Origin: Polytrichum commune
Taxonomy: Eukaryota > Streptophyta > Polytrichopsida > Polytrichales > Polytrichaceae
Direction: 5' to 3'
Assembly (NCBI GenBank): GCA_950295325.1
Contig: OX485805.1
Location: 44,976,758-45,040,757, forward strand
Length of the DNA: 64,000 bases
The notes below the pieces were generated by a model, which worked only from the letters and a program-made list of their open reading frames with translations, was not told where the DNA came from and did no database searches. Shown piece after piece: positions 46,130 to 59,200 of this stretch. The first letter of the stretch is position 1, and the number at the start of each line of letters is the position of its first letter. Both the position numbers and the translations under genes were made by a program.

Positions 46130-48365
46130 ATTGGAAAACCGGCTTACTTATAAATGCGCAAGTTTTTGGCCGGTTATCATTACAATGAAGAGGAAATTAG
46201 CCGGCACTTCAAAAAAATATAAGATATTGGCCAGTCCAAATTAATGGCAACAAGTTTGCAACTGATCAAATCTTGAAAAAACCTGTAGAAGTTGTAAGGG
46301 GGGGATTTTAGCTGGTTGAGCTCAAAAGTCTCCCGAACCCTGGGCTAGATGCCCAACCCTTAAGAAATTCAAACCCAGAACAGTGCAACTACGGCAGAGC
46401 TCGAGTAAAAACAGATATTGTATTTAGGACAGTAAGCTACAGTACAAAGAATCTTCCCAAGTTTTCGGGCCCTAAGGTATCACCGAATGCGGGTGACCAC
46501 ATCTTACGAAAATCTGGCGATGATCCTGGCAAGGAAATGCACTCTGGGCCCAGCTTCTTCCCCGCCATAGCCACCTTCCTCTTGCGCTGCCGACGTCCGT
46601 CTCTCCTTCTACTACTCTCTGAGCTTCCTCTCTTTGTCCCTGCACTCCAAGTGGGAGGAATTCATGTTCTTTCCCGCCCGATTGACGAACAGAAGGTTGT
46701 CAAGCATCTGTTGTTGTTTCACAGTCCATTGAGTCTGTTAATATGGGTGCGTTCAGCTCGCGTCTATACGTACGCGTCTTGCTAGAATTCTCACTATTGA
46801 ATTTCTCCATACAGATCCAAGACCCCGAATACATAGGACAAAGCAACACCTCCACTGCTAGCCGTGACCACGTAACGGAATAAGGTTGGCGAGTCTTTTG
46901 AGATGAGTGGTTGTTCTTCGGAATCTCTGTGCTGGGTGTTGAAAGATGACGGTTCGTGAGGATGACGAGGAGGAATCTGGAGGGCGATAGATCTCAAGAC
47001 ACATATCCGGCTTCTTACATAGGTATGCGTAACCCCTTCCTATTTGAAAATTGTAGGACTTTCTCTCCATATTAGTTTGTTCAGATCCTTTTGCATGCTA
47101 GTAGAATGATTTAGAGAGTTAGTTTTAAAGCGCATCACATGTGCACACTGGAGTTTCAGGTAGGGGCCCAGCTCAAAGAGATGGGTGTCTAGCCCTGGTC
47201 ATGACGATAGTCACCAATGAAAAAACCCCACTCTACTCTAGCCCCCTCCTTCCCTGCCATAGCCACCCTTTGCTACTCCTGCCGCTAGCTCTTGTCGTCC
47301 GACACAGCTCACTCTTGCGATCAACCAATTAGCACGACTTTGTGATACTGGACAGGAAGCATGTGATGAGTGATGCAAGTTGTGGTTAAAAATTGGTCAG
47401 TTTGTGCGGAATAGTGTAAATTGAGTTCTGACTCTATTCATTTCTTGGTTCAAGTCCATTGGCTCCACACATCTTGTAGTGTCATGTACCAATTTGTTGT
47501 CCGTTTTCATGTGAGAGATTTCATTGTGAATCAATTCTAGAGTTGAAGGATCTCAAATTTCATGGGAGGCAAGTTCAAATATATTTTCGGATTCGGTGGT
47601 TTCAACTATGTTGATATGGACTCTAGCAAGCTTATGCTTGTAGGTGTCTAAGGGCAACTTTACACATGAGCCAAGAGCCATGACCATGAATTTTTGAGAG
47701 CCCAAAAGAAGTGTTTTAAGGCCATCTTGAGACACTTCCTAAAATCATGTAGTGTGGTCACAGGCCCTCAAGTGTAGTGTGAAGTCATATGTGATTGTGT
47801 CCTCAACCAAATGCTTTTTCAATGAGTTTTATTCATCGGGGTCCTCACACATGATGAAATGTAGTAAATCAACAATTGTGAGGTTTCGAAGTGCCATGGT
47901 CACTTGGTTTTGTGTTAGGCCTACCTCCGAGAGGTGGTTTTGAGAATTGTCCAAGTGACCATGAAACATGATCCACTTGATGCCATGTAGGAATCCATGT
48001 AGACTTTACATCCGTCTTGCATCAACTTACTCAGTGGGTCCCTGAAGTGTAGTATGAAGCGAACTTAGATCGACTCCACCTTTTCCACCAGTGAGTTTTG
48101 CTTGAAGTGCAATGGAAACAGGCCCTGAGTCTCGTGTGTGAAGTGGCCCCAAGTTTAACACCAACTATCTACCTCTTTTGTAATAAAAAATTACTAGATT
48201 TTTCCTGCCATGCCATTTTTTTGGTGTTGAGTAGACATGCCCAATTCAGTTGAAGCCTGGCATACTACACTGATGACTATAATTTCCTGGGTTCTAAGAA
48301 TCCTTTATAAGTAAACTGTAATCAAGTATAAAACACTTGTTGGGCAGAGCGAGTCTGCGTTACAG
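46130..48365 (+). repeat. Direct duplication, left copy
   Basis: From 46343 (ggctagatgcccaaccctta) to about 48365 this segment matches 48966-51105 in the same order and orientation. The match includes gtgcaactacggcagagctc, gagtggttgttcttcg and a complete T element. About 400 bp at 46490-46890 is present only here. The block 46425-46440 (acagtaagctacagtac) is the unoccupied version of the MITE site in the right copy. The preceding 46130-46340 carries CCGGTT words of the D repeat type. No gene is supported. Confidence 0.65.
47651..48149. mobile_element. Non-autonomous TIR element T, copy 2
   Basis: A 499-bp copy of the element at 14829-15313, starting AGGGCAACTTTACACATGAG and ending CTCGTGTGTGAAGTGGCCC. 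It lies within the left copy of the direct duplication, so copies 2 and 3 arose by segmental duplication rather than by separate transposition. Confidence 0.65.
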
Positions 48366-48965
48366 GCCATCACAGTCATTTATGCTCCAACGATCCCAAT
48401 GGGTTCAAGGGCCACTTGCAGGGGATTCGGGGAAGCTTCTATCCGATGCTCCGAGGTCCAAGCATCTACTCACAAGTTCATAACCAGAGTAGGCAGGACA
48501 GAGGGTGCAAATCGTAACTAAATAAGCATAGATAATCCAGTCAGCAAAGGTGGATCCTGGAGGAAGAAACTAAAGAATCTGGTACCTATTTAAAGTTTGA
48601 GTGTCGATCATTGGCCGGCGCCGCAGCTCATCCATATGGACTCAGCGAGAAATGAAAGGTTCTTTTATTAAATTACTGAAGGTGTCTGTACATTCTCTCA
48701 AACACATAACAGTGCAAGGACAGCACAGGTCGAGTAAATATTAGCTTAGATACTTTGGCCAGTAAGAGCTACAGCACAGGGAAGTAATACGGAGTAATAG
48801 AATATTTAGTGTTCAGCTTACAACCACAACAAGAAAAAAGATTCTAAACCGAATCCGGAGTAGATAGGTACAGACAACTTGGGAGGAGCACCAGAAATTC
48901 AGTCCAAGGTCCGGGTGTCAATCTTTAAGGACCTGAACTTTGCAAGCCATGACGGTAGGGCCAGG
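48366..48965. repeat. Spacer with pieces of repeat D family
   Basis: The second half (48755-48965) matches 35757-35860 and 37290-37420, including gagctacagcacagggaagt and caaggtccgggtgtcaatct. Part of a longer, unidentified parent element seen in fragments across the window. No coding frame. Confidence 0.45.
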
Positions 48966-49057
48966 GCTAGATGCCCAACCCTTGAGAAATTCAAACCCAG
49001 AACAGTGCAACTACGGCAGAGCTCGAGTAAAAACAGATATTATATTTAGGACAGTAA

Positions 49058-49570
49058 TGCCCCCTCCCCACTTGACATTAGCAAATAACCAAAGACTTCC
49101 CTAAAACCCGGGTAAAGCTCCCTCGGTTATAGCGGACACGTCCGGCTATCCCAATGCACCTACAAGAACTTGCTCCAGAGATTTCCAAGTAGGTTTTAGT
49201 TAAGTAGCTTTCACACATGTTCATTGTTTTATCTACCAACCAATGAATGTTGGATAGTATTTGTCCCATCCCCAAATGCCTTAATACTTACCATCCGTTT
49301 TTTGTTAATGGAGCTCCTCGTGCCCTCATAGCTAAGACTAACAAGCAACCAATCACAAGAGCGGGAGGCAACACTTTTAGAGGTCCTACATTCTTGCCTC
49401 ATGTCTAGGTACCGATGGGAGGGTCGGTAGTTTTAGCCTAAAACCTCCACTTTTAAGCCATGCCACATCATTTGCCAACTAGGCTCGGCACTAGATAATG
49501 TCGATGGTGTGAACACTCATTTTTAAGAACCCACTTTTAGGCTTAGCTAATGTCAAGTGGGGAGGGGGCA
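49058..49570. mobile_element. MITE with TAA target duplication (PIF/Harbinger-like)
   Basis: A 513-bp element with 25-bp terminal inverted repeats: it starts TGCCCCCTCCCCACTTGACA and ends TGTCAAGTGGGGAGGGGGCA. It is flanked by TAA on both sides (49055-49057, 49571-49573). The left copy of the surrounding duplication (46425-46440) preserves the empty site with a single TAA, which proves insertion and fixes the borders. A TAA/TTA duplication fits PIF/Harbinger. It has no transposase; the minus-strand frame inside is not convincing. Confidence 0.85.
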
Positions 49571-50382
49571 TAAGCTACAGTACAGAGAATCCTCCCAAGA
49601 ATTCGGGCCTTGAGGTATCACCGTCTTCTGAAATGAGTGGTTGTTCTTCGAAATCTCTGCGCTGGGTGTTGAAAGATGACGGTTCCTGAGGATGACGAGG
49701 GGGAATCTGGAGGGCGATAGATCTCAAGACACACATAGCCGGCTTCTTACATAGGTATGCGTAACCCTTTCCTATTTGAAAATTGCATGACTTTCTCTAC
49801 AGATTAGTTTGTTCAGATCCTTTTGCATGCTAGTAGAATGATTTAGAGAGTTAGTTATGAAGCGCATCACAAATGCACACTGCAGTTTCACGTAGGGGCC
49901 CAACTCAAATAGGTGGGTGTCTAGCCCTGGTCATGACAATATTCACCAATGAAAGAAACCCACTCTGTTGTAGCCCCCTCCTTCCTTGCCATAGCCACCC
50001 TTCGCTACTCCTGCTGCTGGCTCTTGTCGTCCAACATAGCTCGCTCTAGCGATCAACCAATTAGCACCACTTTGTGATGCCGAAGAGGAAGGACATGACA
50101 AATGATGCAAGCTGTGGTGAAAATATGAAAAGTTAGTGCAGAATAGTGTACATTGAGTTCCGGCTCCATAAATTTCTTGGTTCAGGTGTGTTGGCTCCAC
50201 ACATCCTGTAGTGACCTGTATCAATATGTTGTCCGTTTTCATGTGAGAGATTTCATTGTGAATCAGTTCTAGAGTTGGAGGATCTCAAATTTCATGAGAG
50301 GCAAGTTCAAATATATTTTTGGATTCGAGGGTTCCAAATATGTTGATATGGACTCTGGCAAGCTTATGCTTGTAGGTGTCTA

Positions 50383-50882
50383 AGGGCCACTTCACACATG
50401 AGCCAAGAGCCATGACCATGAATTTTTGAGAACCCAAAAGAAGTGTTTTAAGGCTGTCCTGAGACACTTCCCAAAGTCATGTAGTGTGGTCACGGGCCCT
50501 CAAGTGTAATGTGAAGGCATATGTGATTGTGTCCTCAACCAAATGCTTTTTCAACAAGTTCTATTTATTGGGGTCCTCACACATGATGAAATGTAGTAAA
50601 TCAACAATTGTGAGGTTTCGAAGTGCCATGGTCACTTGGTTTTGTGTTAGGCCTACCTTCGAGAGGTGGTTTTGAGAATAGTCCAAGTGACCATGAAACA
50701 TGATCCATTTGATGCCATGTAGGAATCCATGTAGACTTTACATCCATCTTGCATCAACTTACTCAGTGGGTCCCTGAAGTGTAGTATGAAGCGAACTTAT
50801 ATCGTCTCCACCTTTTCCACCAGTGAGTTTTGCTTGAAGTGCAATGGAAACATGCCCTGAGTCTCGTGTGTTAAGTGGCCCT
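50383..50882. mobile_element. Non-autonomous TIR element T, copy 3
   Basis: A 500-bp copy starting AGGGCCACTTCACACATGAG and ending CTCGTGTGTTAAGTGGCCCT, the best-preserved inverted pair of the three copies. It lies in the right copy of the direct duplication. Confidence 0.65.
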
Positions 50883-51105
50883 AGGTTAAACATGAACTAT
50901 CTGCCACTATTGTAATAAAAAAATTTCTAGATTTTTCTTGCCATGCCATTTTTTTGGGTACCCAGGAGACATGCCCAATTTGGTTGAAGCCTGACATACT
51001 ACACTCGAGAACTTCAATTTGTTGGGTTCTAAGAATCCTTTATAAAGTTACTGTAATCAAGTATATAACACTTCTTGAGCGGAGTGCGTCTGCGTTACAA
51101 GCCGT

Positions 51106-51525
51106 CACAGTCATATGTGAACCAAAATTATGAGTTGCAATGTTAGCACGAGCTTAGAATTGCTTTTGGGAATCAGGTTTCACAAATTTGAATAAGTTGC
51201 AGATGAATGATGACGTGATGCTTACCAGACTTGAGGTGATCCATGTCTTGACACATTACAATAAGGTAGTTCAAACTTTTGTAAATGATAATGTAGTTCA
51301 GTTGGTTAAAGGAAATTGACTCATTTGCTATGCTAAATAGTTCTATTGTTGTGGGCTCTAGGAATTGCCTTGACCTCACACCAATTCACATTTGAAGAAA
51401 CAACGAGGTTGTGTTCATTCTTAATCCATGCCCAGTTTCTAGATTAAAATCGATGTGAGGCACATTAATTGCTTTTCCAGGACGATGAAGGGGTTCACAT
51501 TTTTATATACCTAAGGTGTTGGTTA
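51106..51525. other. Intergenic, no gene seen
   Basis: Short AT-rich spacer between the direct duplication and the start of similarity with the PNL1 upstream region. Nothing recognised. Confidence 0.5.
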
Positions 51526-51985
51526 AGAAGTTATCACTATATAAACCACATGAAATACATAGTTGATATCAACTTTAAAAGGTTTTGTTTAAATCTAGTT
51601 GACGACCTTCATCATAAACTGTAACTTATCATAATTAAAGATCAATTACATGTTTGCTTATGTTGAAGAGGGTAAGCAAGTGCACATCATACTTTGAATA
51701 TGAACTCTTTCGTGGTGAGAGGTTGGTCCAGGGATGCATATGCTGATTTCCATTATATTAAAGATAGAATTATCCTTTGCTCAAATTCTAAGTTGTGTAA
51801 GAATCATTTCATATTAAAAAGTTATGAGAACTTGATTTTTTAAATCTAAACTTTGCATCAATATTTGATGGTTTTTGTGGTTTTTATAGGTTCAAGTTCT
51901 AGTGGGGTTGATTGGTTACTATATATACTTGAAGCATACAATACAACATAATCAAGGTTTGTCAACATTCATTATATCTCTAAAA

Positions 51986-54900
51986 ATGGCAAATGTTATG
52001 CGGCTAGCAATGGGGAGTGTGAAATTTCCCGCAATATCATTGTTGGACGAAGTATTGAATAAAAGACAATGCGAGAATTTGTTCTTCAACTTTCAAAATG
52101 GTGTGCAAGCATTGCAAAGCATCACAAGTAGTCATAACGAGGTGTTCCGCAAAGCAGAAGAAGATCTATATCAAATTGTATACAAAGCAAAAGTGCTAAT
52201 TGAAGATTGTTGCAGAGAAGATTGGAGTCACGTTGTAGTGACACAATTGACCAACAAAGAGGGCTTCAGAGAACTCCTTTTGGACTTTGAAAATTGTTTC
52301 CATACAATTTGTGACATATCTTGCCTTTACCATCCGGCTCAAGAATCGAAAATTCTTGCAATCAAGAATGATATGACATTCTACCCAACATCCATTGATG
52401 CAATTAAAGAGGATCGAACTTCAATATGTGGAAGGTATTCTAAGCATTTGGATTCATGCACAATTGTGGATTGCGATAATTGCAAACTTGCGCAATACCT
52501 TAAGGAGTACCTAAGGAGTCTACAACATGTTGAAGGTGGTGGATTGGACAAAATTGATTTTCCTTACAATTATCCTCGCCCCAAATATTAAAGGAAATCC
52601 ACCTAAGGTTTTGGGAAGGTCAAACAACATGTGTGTGTTCTTGACAGATTGGTTGGGTTTGGAGTCTGCAACAAAGGTGTTTGACATCTGTGATCCCAAG
52701 GACATAAAACGACTTTGGAAAGAAGCAAGTATTTTGGGAGGGTTGAATCATCCAAACATCATCAAGTTTTATTGTTGTGGTTTTCTTGAGGTGGAAAACC
52801 AATTTGAGCTTGTTATGGAATGTGGAAAGAAAACCTTATCTGATTATCTAAATGAAGAAGGTCCTCTTGAAGAGACAACTGCATTGGACATTATGTTACA
52901 AATTGCAAATGGAATGTGCTACCTTCATGATATGAAGGTGGCACATCGTGACCTAAAGCCTGGTAATATGTTGTTGTAACTCTATTACATTAATGTTGTT
53001 GTAACTCTACCAAATGATTCAACGTTGAAAAATCTTGGGTGCATACAAGTGAAATTACTTGATTTTGGTATTTCAAAGGTTGAAGTGAAAGATTATAAGG
53101 AGGTGCCCACAGGTCGATACATAGGAACTCATGGATACATGGCGCCAGAGATCATGGCGAATGAATTATCGGAGGTGGATGCTTTGAAAGCTGATGTGTT
53201 TAGTTTTGGCATGTTGTGTTCTGATATTCTTTCTGCAATGGAACATCCTTTCTATTCATTTCGTGAATATCGAAAGTACATATTAGAAGATTCTAGTCGA
53301 CCAAAGCTGCCAGAATCCTATTCGGAAGGATTAAGATCAACGGTGCATGATTGTTGGTCGTTCGATCCCTTGGAAAGACCAACATTTCTTGATATTCACA
53401 ACAAACTTACAAGTTTGAAAAGACCTACAATCCTCAAGGGTGTGGTTACGATTGGAGGAGCTACAAATGATACACGTGGCTCCTTATGGAAAGAATTATC
53501 ATACTTATGCTTTGTTTTGGTCTCTTGGATCCGATACTTATGGTTTGTGTTCAAATTTAAACATGCTAATCATCCAACCTTATTTCCAAGCGCCCAAAAG
53601 GTCTCTAATGGATCCTCATCAAATCCATTTTCCTTGAAGGTAAGCGTGTGGTTGAATTTATAAATGGAAGTTCCTAGATTTCAATTTTATTTGGGATAAT
53701 TGAAGATGCCTCGCCAACTGTATCATGTTCATAACACTCACTAAATTTGAGAAGTTGGAAATTTTGTAGGTCAACAATGATGACAACATGAAAGAATTGT
53801 CCAAATTAATTGGAGTCCAAGGCAAAGTTTTCCAATTGGAAAGGCAGCTTCAAAGTGTTGATTGTCTAGGACTTGTTGGCATGGGTGGAAGTGGCAAGTC
53901 GACGTTGGCTAAGGCTTTGAGTGACCACATCTCTGAGGGATTTAATGCAACATGTTTTGTGTACGACTTGAAGGATGACTACTTGTACATTGCAAGTACA
54001 ACACAACTCCAAAGGCATGCAAGACTCACGCCCCCAAGCCAAAACATTGATAAAGACACAAGAGATATTGAAAACCATTCAAAGAACAGAAACAATTCTC
54101 ATTGTGGTGGACAATGTGGGCAAACAAAGTCAACTACAACAACTCTTGGATAATGGTTTATTCAAAAATGTCAATGGTAGTAGGTTGATTGCAAGTTCTC
54201 GTGATTGGAACTCCTTGGAACAACATGTACCCATGGGTGGTAAAGTAGACATGCAAACCCTCGATGGGAACCAAGCTATGGAGCTATTTTCAATGTATGC
54301 TTTTGGGACCAACCAATCATGTTCACCTCATTTAAAACATGTGGTTGAGAAGATTGTGGATGCATGTTGTGGGCTTCCTTTGAGTTTGGAGGTGATGGGC
54401 AAATGCATGCAAGGGGAAACACGATTGAGAATATGGGAGCGAACATTGTATAGGGTGTTGAGGGCAAGACATGATGGAGGTTCAGATGAGAAGATTTGGA
54501 AGACATTGAGGATAAGCTTTGATGAGCTAAATGATCTAGAAAGAAACATGTTTCTAGACATAGCATGTTTCTTTTGTGAAGATGCATATCTTGATGATGT
54601 TTATCCAACAAAAGAATCATATCTTAGAATGTGGGATGGTGATATCGAGGTTGCCGAAAATGTCTTGAAAAGACTTCAAGAAAAATCATTGTTGAAGGTG
54701 AACGACTGGGAAGGTTTTTACATTCATGATCAATTGCATGAGATGGGTAGTCTGATTACGGAAAAGGATTTTATGGGGACTCGAATTTTTAATATAAGTT
54801 ACCTTGCATTCTCCAATCGTTGTAAAGAAAAGGTATATAATTTGGGTTTTGTACAAGCTGATATTCCTTATTAACTTCTTGACAAGTTCTATTATATTGC

Positions 54901-57900
54901 AAAAGTTATATAATATGCCAATAGCTCTAAATCCATTGTATTCGAGATGGAAACAAATAAACTCATGTGTTTTGTTGTGTATGTAGGGCATAGAACTTGT
55001 CCAAGGCCTATCAATTACAAATTTGGAAAACATGTCAATGTATGAAGGAGATGTGGAAATAAAATCGATGGAAAAGCTGTCTACTCCACGTCCGATTTTG
55101 TGAAAATGTTAACATGCTTTCTGCTATTGTGAAGAAATCACCCAATCTTAAATGGTTGTACATCCAATTCTCGCCCAAACGCATTGACTCTACAAGGTTG
55201 ACAAACCAATTCATTGGGAAGTTTTTCATTGATACCCTAGAAAATCTCCAAAATTTGCGATACCTTACGATGTCCAATTGCAATCTATTCGGATCCATTT
55301 CTTGTGAATACTTGAATATGATGCAGCTCCGGGAATTATCATTCTCAAATTGCAAAAAATTGGATTAATTCCTCATTGGACTTGATAAACTCATCACCTT
55401 GGAAGAGTTATGCTTCTACAAATGCAAAAGACCTCAATGGCACCTCTATTGAGCTAGCCAACCTGTCAGCCTTGGAAAATTTATTCTTTTCCAAATGTCG
55501 ATGTTTAAAAACAATACCACAAGGCTTTGGCAACTTGACGAAACTCAGAATATTGAACATGTATGAATGTGAGGCTTTGGAGGTGTTCCCTGTTGGATTG
55601 TGTAACCTCATAGCATTGGAGGAGCTAAGTTTTGCGACATGTCCGACATTGAAAACGACCCCGGAAAGCTTTGGCAACTTGACAAATCTGAAGACACTGC
55701 GCATGTATCAATGCGAGGCTTTGGAGGAGTTCCCTATTGGAGTAAGCAACCTCGTAGCCTTGGAGGAGCTTAATTTCATGACATGTCAAGCATTGAAAAC
55801 GATCCCGGAAACCTTTGGCAACTTGACAAAATTGAAAATACTATACATGTCTGAATGTGAGTCTTTGGAGGAGTTCCCTGTTGGAGTAAGCAACCTCGTA
55901 GCCCTCGAGGAGCTCCATTTTGGGAAATGTCAGGCATTGAAAACAATCCCGGAAAGCTTTGGCAACTTGACGAAACTGAAAATACTACGCATGTTTAAAT
56001 GTGAGGCTTTGGAGGAGTTCCCTGTTGGAGTAAGCAACCTCGTTGCCTTGGAGGAGCTCCATTTCGTAAGATGTCGGGCCTTGAAAAGGATCCCAGAAAG
56101 CTTTGGCAACTTGACGAAATTGAAAATACTACGCATGTTTGAATGTGATGCTTTCGAAGAGTTTCCTGTTGGAGTAAGCAACCTCGTAGCCTTGGAGGAG
56201 CTTAATTTCGCGACATGTCCGGCATTGAAAAGGATCCCGGAAAGCTTTGGCAAATTGACAAAACTAAAAATACTGTGCATGTTTGAATGTGACGCTTTGG
56301 AGGAGTTCCCTGTTGGAGTAAGCAACCTCGTAGCCCTCGAGGAGCTCCATTTTGGGAAATGTCACGCATTGAAAACGATCTCGGAAAGCTTTGGAAACTT
56401 GACGAAACTGAAAATACTACGCATGTTTGAATGTGACGCTTTGGAGGAGTTCCCTGTTGGCGTAAGCAACCTCGTAGCCTTGGAGGAGCTTAATTTCGCG
56501 ACATGTCGGGCATTGAAAAGGATCCCGGAAAGCTTTGGCAACTTGACAAAACTGAAAATACTGTGCATGTTTGAATATGACGCTTTGGAGGAGTTCCCTG
56601 TTGGAGTAAGCAACCTCGTAGCCCTCGAGGAGCTCCATTTTGGGAAATGTCACGCATTGAAACGATCCCGGAATGCTTTGGCAACTTGAGGAAACTGAAA
56701 ATACTACACATGTTTGAATGTGACGCTTTGGAGGAGTTCCCTGTTGGTGTAAGCAACCTTGTAGCCTTGGAGGAGCTTAATTTCGCGACATGTTGGGCAT
56801 TGAAAACAATCCCGAAAAGCTTTGGCAACTTGAAGAAACTTAAAATACTACGCATGTCTGAATGTGACGCTTTCGAAGAGTTCCCTGTTGGAGTAAGCAA
56901 CCTTGTAGCCTTGGAGGAGCTTAATTTTGCAACATGTCGGACATTGAAAACAGTCCCGGAAAGCTTTGGCAACTTGGCGAAACTTAAAATGTTATGCATG
57001 TCTGAATGTGAGGCTTTGGAGGAGTTCCCTGTTGGAGTAAGCAACCTTGTAGCCTTGGAGGAGCTCCATTTCGGGACATGTCCAGTATTGAAAAGGTTGC
57101 CGGAAAGCTTTGGGAACTTGACGAAATTGAAAATACTACGCACCTATCAATGTGAGGCTTTGGAAGTGTTCCCTGTTGGAGTAAGCAACCTCGTAGCCCT
57201 AGAAGAGCTGCATTTTGCGACATGTCGAGCATTGAAAACGATCCCAGAAAGCTTTGGCAACTTGACAAATTTGACAACATTGCACATGTGGGAATGTGAG
57301 GCTTTGGAGGAGTTCCCGGTTGGAGTAAGCAACCCGGTAGCGTTGGAGGAGCTCAATTTCGGGAGATGTCGAGCATTGAAAAGGATCTCGGAAAGCTTTG
57401 GGAACATGACGAAACTAAAAATACTGCACATGTATGAATGCGAGGCTTTGGAGGAGTTCCCTATTGGAGTAAGCAACCTCATAGCGTTGGAAGAGCTCGA
57501 TTTCGGAAGATGTCGAGCATTGAAAAGGATTCCTGAAATCTTTGACAAGATGACAAAATTGAGAATGTTATACATGTCTGAATGTGAGGCTTTGGAGGAG
57601 TTCCATGTTGGAGTAAGCAACCTGATAGCCTTGGAGGAGCTCCATTTTGCAAGATGTCGGGCCTTGAAAAAGATCCTGGAAAGCTTTGGAAACTTGACAA
57701 AATTGAAAATATTGCGCATGTTTAAATATGAGGCTTTGGAGGAGTTTCCTGCCGGAGTAAGCAACCTCATAGCGTTGGAGGATCTCCAATTGCAGACATG
57801 TCGGGCATTGAAAAGGATTCCGGAAAGCTTTGGCAACTTAACAAAACTGAAAATACTGCGCATGTTTGAATGCGAGGCTTTGGAGGAGTTCCCTATTGGT

Positions 57901-59200
57901 GTAAGCAACCTCGTAGCCCTTGAGGAGCTCCATTTCGGGACATGTCCAGCATTGAAAAGGATCCCGGAAAGCTTTGGCAACTTGACGAAACTAAAAATAC
58001 TGCGTATGTTTGAATGAGAGGTTTTAAAGGAGTTCCTTGTTGGAGTAAGGAACCTCGTAGCCCTTGACGAGCTCCATTTCGAGACATGTCCGGCATTGAA
58101 AAGGATCCCGGGCCGGAAATCTTTGGCAACTTGATAAAACTGAAAATATTGTGCATGTATGAATGCGAGGCTTTGGAGGAGTTACTTGTTGGAGTTAGCA
58201 ACCTCGTAGCCTTGGAGGAGCTCCATTTCTAGACATTTTGCGCATTGAAAAGGATCCCGGAAAGCTTTGGCAACTTGATAAAACTGAAAATGTTGTGCAG
58301 GTCTGAATGTGAGGCTTTAGAGGAGTTGCGTGTTGGAGTAAGCAACCTTGTGGCCTTGGAGGAGCTCCATTTCCAAACGTATCAGGCATTGAAAACGATC
58401 CCTGAAAGCTTTGGGAACTTGACAAGATTGAAAATGTTGTGCATGTTTGAATGGGAGGCTTTGGAGGAGTTTCTTGTCGGAGTAAGCAACCTCATAGCGT
58501 TGGAGGAACTCCAATTGCAGACATGTCCGGCATTGAAAAGGATTCCGGAAAGCTTTGGCAACTTGACGAAATTCGAAATACTGCGCATGTTTGAATGTGA
58601 GGCTTTGGAGGAGATCCCTGTTGGAGTAAGCAACCTCATAGCCCTTGAGGAACTCCATTTCAAGACATGTCCGGCATTGAAAAGGATTCCGGAAAGCTTT
58701 GGAAACTTGAGGAAACTGAAAATACTGCGCATGTATGAATGTGAGGCTTTGGAGGAGTTTCCTGTTGGAGTAAGCAACCTCGTAGCCCTGAAGGAGCTCC
58801 ATTTTGCAGCATGTATGGCATTGAAAACGGTCCTCGAAAGCTTTGGGAACTTGACAAGACTGAAAATGTTGTACATGTCTGAATGTGAGGCTTTGGAGGA
58901 GTTCCCTGTTGGAGTAGGTAACCTCGTAGCCCTGGAGGAGCTCAATTTCGCGGCATGTCGGGCATGAGAAATTGTTCCGGAGAGCTTTGACAACTTGACG
59001 AAACTAAAAATACTGCACATGTTTGAGGCTTTGGAGGAGTTCCTTGTTGGAGTAAGCAACCTCATAGCCTTGGAGGAGATCAATTACATGATATGTCGGG
59101 CATTGAAAACGATCCCGAAAGGCTTTGTCAACTTGACGAAATTGAAAATATTAAAATAGAATCATGTAGGCTTAGATAACCAATATTTTTGCCCTCCCAA
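51986..59200 (+). pseudogene. Kinase-NB-ARC-LRR paralogue PNL2, multiply broken
   Basis: Full-length relative of PNL1 with the same exon order (51986-53639, 53770 on, 54987 on). Lesions seen: one extra base and TAA near 52589 before the kinase domain; a 27-nt duplication-like insertion after HRDLKPGN that brings TAA at 52977; one extra base near 53975 in NB-ARC; two bases lost near 55078; GAA to TAA at 55366-55368; one extra base near 55425; one base lost near 56660; TGA at 58015-58017 in the LRR array; later stops near 58230 and 58965. Kinase HRD, DFG, APE and the P-loop are still readable. The LRR part (55376-58967) keeps the 144-nt period, with units more diverged than in PNL1 (MFECDALEEF, LNFATCRALKTI). 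The 3' end is cut by a CACTA element at 59201. No intact receptor can be made. Confidence 0.85.
55540..58970 (+). repeat. LRR-encoding tandem array of PNL2, diverged
   Basis: About 23 units of 144 nt, in phase except for single-base losses and gains. From the TGT at 55568 to the TGA at 58015 is 17 units minus one base. Unlike PNL1, units differ at many positions, including MYE, MFE, MSE and MWE before the Cys and T, K, R or A around the second Cys. This looks like an older array no longer kept uniform. Confidence 0.8.

Larger units (their letters stand above)
48966..51105 (+). repeat. Direct duplication, right copy, interrupted by a MITE
   Basis: Counterpart of 46343-48365. It is split at 49057 by a 513-bp MITE and lacks the ~400 bp seen at 46490-46890. 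Small differences throughout (for example cagagaatcctccc for caaagaatcttccc) show that the duplication is not very recent. No gene is supported. Confidence 0.65.
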
